This document shows, piece after piece, positions 56,291 to 64,000 of a DNA stretch of 64,000 bases. The position numbers were made by a program, and so were the translations under genes. The stretch is from Talinum fruticosum. Taxonomy: Eukaryota > Streptophyta > Magnoliopsida > Caryophyllales > Talinaceae. Within the stretch, counting starts at the first letter, position 1, and the number at the start of each line of letters is the position of its first letter. The notes below the pieces were generated by a model. It worked only from the letters and a program-made list of their open reading frames with translations, ran no database searches and was not told the origin of the DNA. The DNA lies in the NCBI GenBank assembly GCA_021018815.1, contig JAITYX010000139.1, forward strand, positions 496,001 through 560,000, in the 5' to 3' direction.

Positions 56291-58005
56291 ATTTCCATAT
56301 CCATTTATTTGTTTAGCAATTACAGAGATTCAATGCATTTATCTCATAAATAAATCAAGAAAGGTTTGATGGGAATAACTTTAAAACGGGTTCTTTTGTA
56401 TTAATTAGTACTCGTATCATTTAACTACATGACAAAATTAAATTCAAATTACCAACTTTTTTTCTCACATTAGAAACTATTTCCTAAAGAAAAAGTAGAT
56501 TAACTATTAGTCCATAACCTAGAAGCCATAAAATTACAATTAAGAATAACGGTGTTCGGAAATTTTTAAAATTCATCTTTTGTCCGAAAAAAACTACGAA
56601 AGTCGAGTATAATAAAATAGGAAGAGGGAAAACCAAATCTAAACCTAATATATTGAGGACCTCAATCTTAATCATTAGGTGAAGAAATAAAAGTATCAAT
56701 CCCACTTGAGACTAGACCATTATAATCAATCTTGGTTAAAATAAAATCTGAAAAATCCTCCAAATAACAACCATCACACTGTATTTCAACGACACTGACC
56801 ATCACAATCAAGTCATTGGTGAGGTGTCTTTAAACACATCAATTGCTCATCCGTTCATGATAACTAATCCCTTCCAAAATCAGTCTTTTTATGCTAAAAT
56901 TCCACCTTCTTCAACCTATTAATTCATTACTAACAATAACATTCTCCAAATTTCCCTACACTTTATCTTATACTTTCTCTCCTATTTAAGCCACACAAGT
57001 TTTGTGCATAATTGTAGTAAAACCCAAATCTTCATCCTCTCTCTCAATTCTCAACTAGCCTTCATGAAGTTAGTTTCTCCAATTTCCCTCAAAATTTAGT
57101 TTAGAACCCGCTGTTTAGGCCACACAAATTATAGCTCAATTTACGATTTTCCTATTCAAGAATTGCCACGCGCTTTTTTTCTTTATTTTTCTAGGACGAG
57201 TGGCAAGTTGGGCGTCTCATTGAACTCTTAACACTACTCGAGAGGTAGCTTAATGGGGCTAGGAAGCCCGCAGACCACAAGCATTTCACTTCACAAGGGA
57301 TGATACTTCCACCGAACTAGGGACCCCTTAGAGAAGAGGGCACTCGTGTCACTTAAGGTAAAGCCTATTGGCAAGCAAGTTGATCTTTAAACTACTACTT
57401 AGATTCAAGCTTTTGATGCCATGGCCCATGGACAAGGGAGAGAGGAAGCTATACTTGGGACTAGAAGACAAGGAATTTGTCCTTGGTGTTGATTAAAGAA
57501 GAAGAACACATAGTACTGATTCTACAAAGACTTGAACCTGTAAAAGAACCATCACATAGGGACATTCATCTAATTCTAGTTGCTTTTGAGCCGGGTTGTT
57601 GGCTGACTTGAGGTAATCGGTCCCTCGATTGGTTGGTAGCCAAATTAATTTGCCCTTCAGTTAGTGTTCGAGTCTGTTTTTATCTAAGCAATCATATTTG
57701 AGAAACATGAAGAAATTGCACTTGAAGAAGATGCTTGTAGCTTGGACACAATCAAATGACTACAACATATGAAGTTTCCCAATGGAGAACGGGACCGATT
57801 TTCTTTTGAACTTTGGTCTCTCATTCCCCTACACAAATACATATACTCAGCTAGTTTGACTCTTAAATTAAACCCCACACCTTAACACTATTTTACTATA
57901 TGAGAACTAAACCTCCAAACTTAAGGTCACAAAGAGGTGCTTCTAATCACTTGAGCTCCGCTTCATTTGTGACTCTTAGAGAACGACTATATCTGCTTAT
58001 GGTAG
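56291..58005. other. Spacer downstream of the GH9 gene
   Basis: AT-rich DNA without a gene; the right end is the 3' UTR of the GH9 gene. A minus-strand hydrophobic frame at 56484-56705 lacks any domain I can name. Confidence 0.35.
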
Positions 58006-61000
58006 CTAGTACCTCGTGGTTTGTGATACGAAGAAAGCTGCAGCCCCAACAAAGGGTGCATTGATGTAGGTAGCTGGCTCAGACTGGCGATAGTTATTCC
58101 TGTCATCCGAGAAATTGTCAGAGTTATCTGGGCCACCCACTATAGCTCCAACTAGGACGTTCGGGTTGGGAGAACTGGAGTAAAGATACTGAAAGCCGTC
58201 GTTGCATCCAATGTGACCAGGGTGTGAATGGACTGATGGAACGGAGGAGCCTCTATGATGAACCCGCAATGGGTACTTCTCACCGAATCCCACCATGTAA
58301 GACATCTTAGCAGGGTTATTCCCTAGAATGTAGTCAACTTGCTGCTTAGCCAGGGAAATGAGCTTCTCTGATGTCACTGTTGTGGAACCGCAGGTGGTGG
58401 AGCCACCGTGTGAGCCTAAGTACTTGGCGTATGTCAAGAGGAGGAACGACGTTGAGGTTACATATTGGAGATTGCTGTCACTTTGTTTGAACAAAAGTCC
58501 TCCTGCAAAACCACACGTTTGTGACATAAGTTGCTATCTTCTTGTTTTTGTACATATTGTAGATCAACTGGGATTATGTTTTAGGACAATTCAATTTTTC
58601 TATCGATCTGTCGAATAGTCTTGCTAGGTCACTATGGTCCACCAATTTTTGAGTCTTGGCTCAATCTGGGTTGAGTCAAATCTGGTATGCTTTATTGCTT
58701 TCGGTTCCTGTCAAGTCAGGTTTTGAGTCATTCAAGTCAGGTAATCAAGTAAACGTCAAAGGTCCCACAAGGAAACGGAGAACGCAAGAAGGAAGACTTG
58801 TCTGCAAATTTCAAGTTGGTTTGATCTGTTTGAGTCAAGTAGGGTAGGCTTTGATTAGTTTGGGTTTGGGTCGACCAAAGATTCTGGGTCGCTTACGTTG
58901 GATCATCAAACATTGGAAAAAGAGGAACGTAGGGAAGAAGAGTATGCTGCTTATGTACCTTGGGTATACTGAGCCTGAAAATTGTTTGATCCAGGAACTA
59001 AAGAGCAGATGAAGTTATCAGCATGGGCTTTGTAAACCTCAAAATCCTGTGTTTTGTCCTCCAGAAAGTCCTGTCAAAAACATCCAATGTTAATTTTCTA
59101 GTTGTCTGAATTTCTCTAGAATGGCTATTTTCAAGCGAGAGAGAGAGAGAAGAAACTATACCCTGGAGAGAAGAATCTTTGTTCCAGCCCTCTTATCATC
59201 CCAGCTAAAGGAGAAATCATCATCATCAGCACCTAGTGTGTGGCCGTTGGCATGGATGTAACTCAAGTAAGTGGAATCCCCAGAAGCTTTATGAATCCAT
59301 GATGCACCCCACAAGAGCTCATCCTGATTAGAAAATTGCCATCATGATCATTATCGACATGCTAACAAGTGAAGATAGACCTTATAAACGAGTCGTTCAG
59401 CTAACCTTTAAGTTAATTGTGTCGATTTTAGGAAGGTTATATATGAGCCATGTGCTGCTTTGAGAAATTCGAGGTAAAATTTTGGTTCTGTTCAGTTTGA
59501 GTTGGGTCCATTTTTTTCTAATTAGGCAATTGGATACGAATCAGTTTTGTCAGGTCTAACTAATCAACAAAGACAGGTAAAATTTACCTGGTATCCAGAG
59601 TACGAGCAGTAATATGGGCAGACAACCGAGTTCAAAGAATCACTGTATGACCCTCTGTACCTATCAGCAAAATCAAACACCTGAAAAATTGAATCTTCCT
59701 TTAGTGACTCTTACATTAGCACATACTAGCTGAAATTTTGTTCCTGTTTCTAGGCAAAGTAGTTCACCTTAAGAGCAGTATGAAGTAGTTCAGAGGAATA
59801 AGAAGGATCAGAATCCTGGAAAACTATCGAAGCTGCAGCCAAGGCAGCGGCTGTTTCAGCTGCAACATCGGAACCTGGGTTTTGTGTCGAGACCTTGTAC
59901 ACGTTTCGTGGAGTGTCCATGTCCTCTGGCCTCTCCCAGCATTTGTGATCAAGGTTTGGATCTCCCACCTGCATGAGCTATCAGTAAGTTTTCCCTGCAA
60001 CTAAACATGCCATGTAAATTTGATACTATTTTCTTGACATAATTAATTATTAAGTCCTGACTCTTCATGTGCATGAAATAATTAGTCCATCACAGTAGAA
60101 CTTCAGCAGAAGAACCACATGTGACACGAAAATGACTTCTCCTTGAATTGATGTCCACATCGTAAAACTAATACGTTACATTCTATCTTTCAACCACAAA
60201 TTATTAGGTACTCCAAGGTCGACAGACACAAGTACACTTTTTTTTTTTCCGCCCAAATCTCCACCGTATAATCGGTGGGCAGCTCCTACCTCTCGGGAGT
60301 ACAACATAAATCCTGCCTTCCGATATGTTTTTAGGTGCTCGCTTATTTAAAAGTACAGTGTTTTTGGCATGCCAAGAAAACAATTTTTAAGACAATAGCT
60401 TGCACTTCTGACATTTGACAAAACAAAGGAAAAATATGGAAACCCTTTTGACCTTTGTAGGCGAAAACAAAACTAACCAACTTTTAAGGAAGAAAAAGAA
60501 GTTAATTTTCTCAATCACAATGTACCAACTCTGTCAAAGATTGGAGTAGTGGTACATTTTGATCTTTTAAGCATATGATCATCTAGTTCTTCCAAACTCA
60601 TTCTCCTTTGAAAATATTTTCCAAAGTAAACAACTTTTCTTAAAATTGATTTTGGTTTGGACCAAAAACTCCCAGGTGCATTAGTTTTCCTTTCTTTTTC
60701 TTTTTTTTTTATGAAAAGTAGTTTTTCCTCTCTTTTGCTCTACTCACTTGTACATATAAGGAGCCAGGTGTGGCTGTTGCTGCCTTTAGAAGATAATCAG
60801 CACCCCAGCGGACCGCGGCTTTGGCATGGTTAAGTTGGTCATGCATTGAACTACCAAACTCAATAACACTCCAAGCTAACATGGTGGTAGTGAAGGCCAT
60901 TGGCAACCCGAACTTCACGTTATCTCCTGCATCGTAGTAGCCTCCCACCAAGTCCACCTGAAAATCAGCATGACAATTCAGTTATAGAGAAATTCCGGAT

Positions 61001-61256
61001 AAGACTGTCCCATATAAACTCTAACGTGTTATAGGCTACTGCTTACATGGTAAGACGAGCCATCAGATAACCCGGAGTTACCCCTCCAATTGAGCCTCTG
61101 GTCACGGGGAAGTCTCCCAGAGCGTTGCCCCTCAAAGAAAAGGATTGACTTCTCAAGGGCATCGTAGTAATCTCGAGAAGTCAAGGCTCTCGACGTTATG
61201 ACAAGTGAAGAAATGGTCATGCAAAGCATAAGGATTGCTTTCAAAGAAGTTGCCAT
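58006..61256 (-). CDS. Glycoside hydrolase family 9 endo-1,4-beta-glucanase (class B, secreted)
   Basis: Seven exons on the minus strand: 61256-61047, 60957-60748, 59968-59768, 59680-59588, 59323-59162, 59070-58959 and 58502-58006, all GT-AG, phase 0 except a phase-1 junction before the last exon; 494 residues with no frame break. The signal peptide is [20 protein letters not shown]. The catalytic Asp pair region is [13 protein letters not shown], where D-A-G-D holds the general base; HHRGSSVP carries the active-site His; and [18 protein letters not shown] holds the catalytic Glu. There is no C-terminal carbohydrate-binding module, so it is class B and cuts beta-1,4-glucans of the cell wall during growth or cell separation. 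The length is normal for the class. Expression timing cannot be told from the sequence. Confidence 0.95.
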
Positions 61257-61350
61257 TGAGGCTATTTCTCAAGCCTAGGCAAAAAGGTTTGGTAATTTTG
61301 GAGAGGCTTTAGGGGGATGTGGGGTGGTTTAGGGGTGAGTAGAGTTGGGG

Positions 61351-61359
61351 TATTTATAG
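61351..61359 (-). promoter_or_regulatory. TATA box of the GH9 gene
   Basis: CTATAAATA on the minus strand, about 95 bp upstream of the ATG at 61256. Confidence 0.65.
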
Positions 61360-64000
61360 CAGGTAAAATGAGAGGGAAAAAAAAGTAGGGGGAGTTCGTT
61401 GGTCGTTATGATGTGGGAGAGGAAGGGTTAGGGGTGTCACGGGATCAACTGCGCAAAATGGGATGCCTTTGTAATGAATGTCTTCTGATGTGGGGCGTAT
61501 CCCAACGGCTAGGAGTGCGGGTCAAGAGGACATTCTAAACAAAGAGACAAGGCATAAAGTTCTTTTATTACTATTCTATTCTTGTTTATTGTCATTATGT
61601 GATTCATTTTCCCATTCTTGTTGATAAAGTGGCTAATTAAATATACTAATTACTTTAATTTTTAATTCTCTTAATTATTTAATTATAACTGGATTTTATT
61701 TTTTAAAATTGAGTTAGAAAATATATCAGTTGATACAATCTGTTCGACAAAACAACATACAACCGAATTATTTGGTAACGAAATAATTCAACTAATTGAT
61801 AATACGAACAATGAGATGGTGTACTTAGCAAAGTCGCCTAGCCACTTGGCTACATGATAAACATAAACATCATGTTAAATGCCGAAGAAAACATTACTAT
61901 GTAATTTGCTTTGGTTGGTAGGAAATAATCATAGCATAATGGTAATATTTTTGGCCCTCTACCTTATGTTTTAGCTTTACCAACACATAAATTATAGAGT
62001 CTAAAGACCTTTCACCATCACACAAATTCGATATTATCACACAAACCATGTGATCGGTTTATACATTATCTCCACTTGAAGCCAAATGTCATTTGCACTA
62101 ATATATATATATATATATGTGCACTTGAGTATACATAATAAAATTCATTCTTAATTATCACTCATTGATTCAAATTTCCTATTGAGCTAATCCTTGACTA
62201 TGTCATTCGTAATTAGACCCGAAAAATTATATCGAATTTGGAATTGAATAATCGTTATTTATTGGTTCAAATATCATTTTGTCTCGAGCCAAACTAATTA
62301 ACCCAAGTCGTATCCGAACTGAACGACTAGTTTGTCAGGTCTAAATTTGCAACGCGGATGAGGGAGCTGCAAAATGCTGAATTTACTGACAATCAGTTGT
62401 AAGCATGCAAAATAATGCAGTCTTTCACGCCAAGAAAGGCAGCATTATTCACCAGGATTTAAGAAAGTTAGCTGGAGTTGAAACAAAGTTTAAGGGATTT
62501 AAGGCATGGTCAGATGCACAAATTGAGGAGAGCAGAGGGCGAATAATTCAAAAAGATAGGTGTGAGTTTCAATTTTTAACGCTAATTGCAGTATGGAAAA
62601 TGGATAATTAGGGTATGGGGAAAGTTGTGTGGCTCAGTCTTGGACTCTTTTGGTGCTGCTAGAATAAATTATTTCAAAGCTAAGTCACGGATTCTAACTA
62701 CAGACCTGAATCACGTGTATTGTATCCACTCCAGGCCTAACCATAAACAGCAAAAGCTATAGTCATAAGAAAACTCATAGTCATTCAGATGCCAAACATG
62801 TTGCCACTTCAATATGTGGTCTCGTTTTGCTGTTGCTAATTATTTTGGGGGTTTGTTAGGGAGAATTAGGTTGGCAAATTTGAATCGTTGGTATATACTA
62901 TAAGTCAATGTAGACCCGACAATTTGGATAGACGTGTAAAAAAGGATCGGTTGTATTTCGGGTTCGAATTTAAAAGTGTTAAATTTTAATCATAAAGTTT
63001 AACATGTTGGATCACGATGACGACTAACAGGGCATTTAATGTTTTCTTTTTCTTTTTTTTTTTGTCCAAATCAATCAGATTATTGATCCAGAGTAAAGTT
63101 TTATCATATCTACATAATATAATCCAACACAAATTTTATAGGATATTAAAGGATTTTGGTTTGAGGGTAAATAATAGAAAAGTTTGGTCCATCAACCTAA
63201 CCTGATTGCAAAACTTGTTACATGTCATATTTGAAATAGTCTGAAGTAAAAATTAAATATTCCGTACAAGTGTATGATTACGTATTTTAACCTAATAGTT
63301 ACGTCTTTATCTTTAATTTGACTTATAAAATTTGCAATTTTAGTCTTAATATCAATATCAATTTGACATGGAGGTAGAATTTGAAAGTCTGAATTTGGCA
63401 GAAAAGCATGTATGAGTTCAACTATTGGATACGGTATTAATTTCTTCTTCTGCCATGATTTGATTCCTATCAACATTTTGATCAAGTAATTACGCAATAC
63501 ACGCGTACTAATTAAGTTTGAATTCTTGATAGTTGTAGAATCTTTTTACAAATATGCTCCATTGTTATTTGAAGATTATATGTACACTATTTAACCCATC
63601 TATAAAGGTATGTTTATTTTGATGTTTGTAATAATGTTTATAACAGTTAACAACTCGTTATTTAGTACTCATCAGTATTTATCACACATATAAGCATTGA
63701 TAACACCGATCAGAATTTACAAATAATAAAGTTACTCAAGTTTAAAAAAATAATAATATATCAATAGCTATTATTGCCACGTAGGGAGAAGAGAAAAGGT
63801 TTGAGAAGAGCCCAGGAATGTCCACTACTTTGAGAGTTTTAACATGTGAATAGGAAAAAAGATATCACGAGGAAGAATGAGGAGAGGAGAGGTGTACTTG
63901 GCATAACGTGAATAAGATAGGCAGTGCCAGTGGTTGGGCAGGGGCAGATAGTATTTTGTGGGTCAAAGGAAGGCTACTGGCTTCTGGCTTTATTTTTAAG
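61360..64000. other. Intergenic spacer to the right edge
   Basis: Promoter side of the GH9 gene, then AT-rich DNA. It holds a TA array at 62101-62118 and a T run at 63047-63063. A plus-strand frame at 62405-62611 has protein-like composition but no recognisable domain. Nothing supports a gene up to the edge. Confidence 0.4.

Noticed and set aside
1..64000. CRISPR arrays, rRNA, operons or bacterial-type signals
   Set aside because: None seen. The repeats are microsatellites, minisatellites and transposons of a plant nuclear genome.

Overview
This is nuclear DNA from a flowering plant, most likely a eudicot. It is AT-rich and gene-sparse, genes carry short GT-AG introns, and there are LINE and Ty1-copia fragments, several MITE families and long microsatellites. 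All recognisable genes are plant families: PPR editing factors, an IQ67-domain protein, a NAC factor, a GH9 cellulase, a BRANCHLESS TRICHOME-like protein and a CxxC-type glutaredoxin-like protein. The species cannot be named from the sequence alone.

Layout. 1-346 is the 5' end of a plastid P-type PPR gene running off the left edge. 0.8-8 kb is a repeat island: a probable solo LTR, a 68-bp tandem repeat, and an old LINE on the minus strand that was split by a gag-only Ty1-copia-like element whose paired LTRs, primer-binding site and polypurine tract are still visible. 8-27 kb holds a dispersed cluster of four two-exon genes for small secreted cysteine-rich (thionin-like) proteins, on both strands, plus remnants of further copies. 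Two of them sit in a segmental duplication (about 8.7-12.15 kb and 19.6-21.8 kb). Mixed in are a decayed NAC gene with a hAT element in its 3' flank, a second NAC scrap, a LINE fragment and several MITEs.

From 28 kb on the window is ordinary genic DNA: a glutaredoxin-like gene (minus), a DYW-class PPR gene (minus) with introns in both UTRs, an IQD calmodulin-binding gene (plus), a BLT-like gene (minus), a GOST/LUSTR seven-transmembrane gene (minus) and a seven-exon GH9 endoglucanase gene (minus). They are separate transcription units with no sign of a shared pathway. The right-hand 2.7 kb shows no gene.

Two things stand out. First, the secreted cysteine-rich family: all four members have a first coding exon of exactly 328 nt, a phase-1 intron, a CTATAAAT-type TATA box and a small second exon carrying the last cysteines. 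Second, four otherwise conserved genes (glutaredoxin-like, DYW-PPR, IQD, BLT-like) each contain a frameshift that lengthening one homopolymer by a single base would repair. This points to residual assembly indels rather than four pseudogenes.
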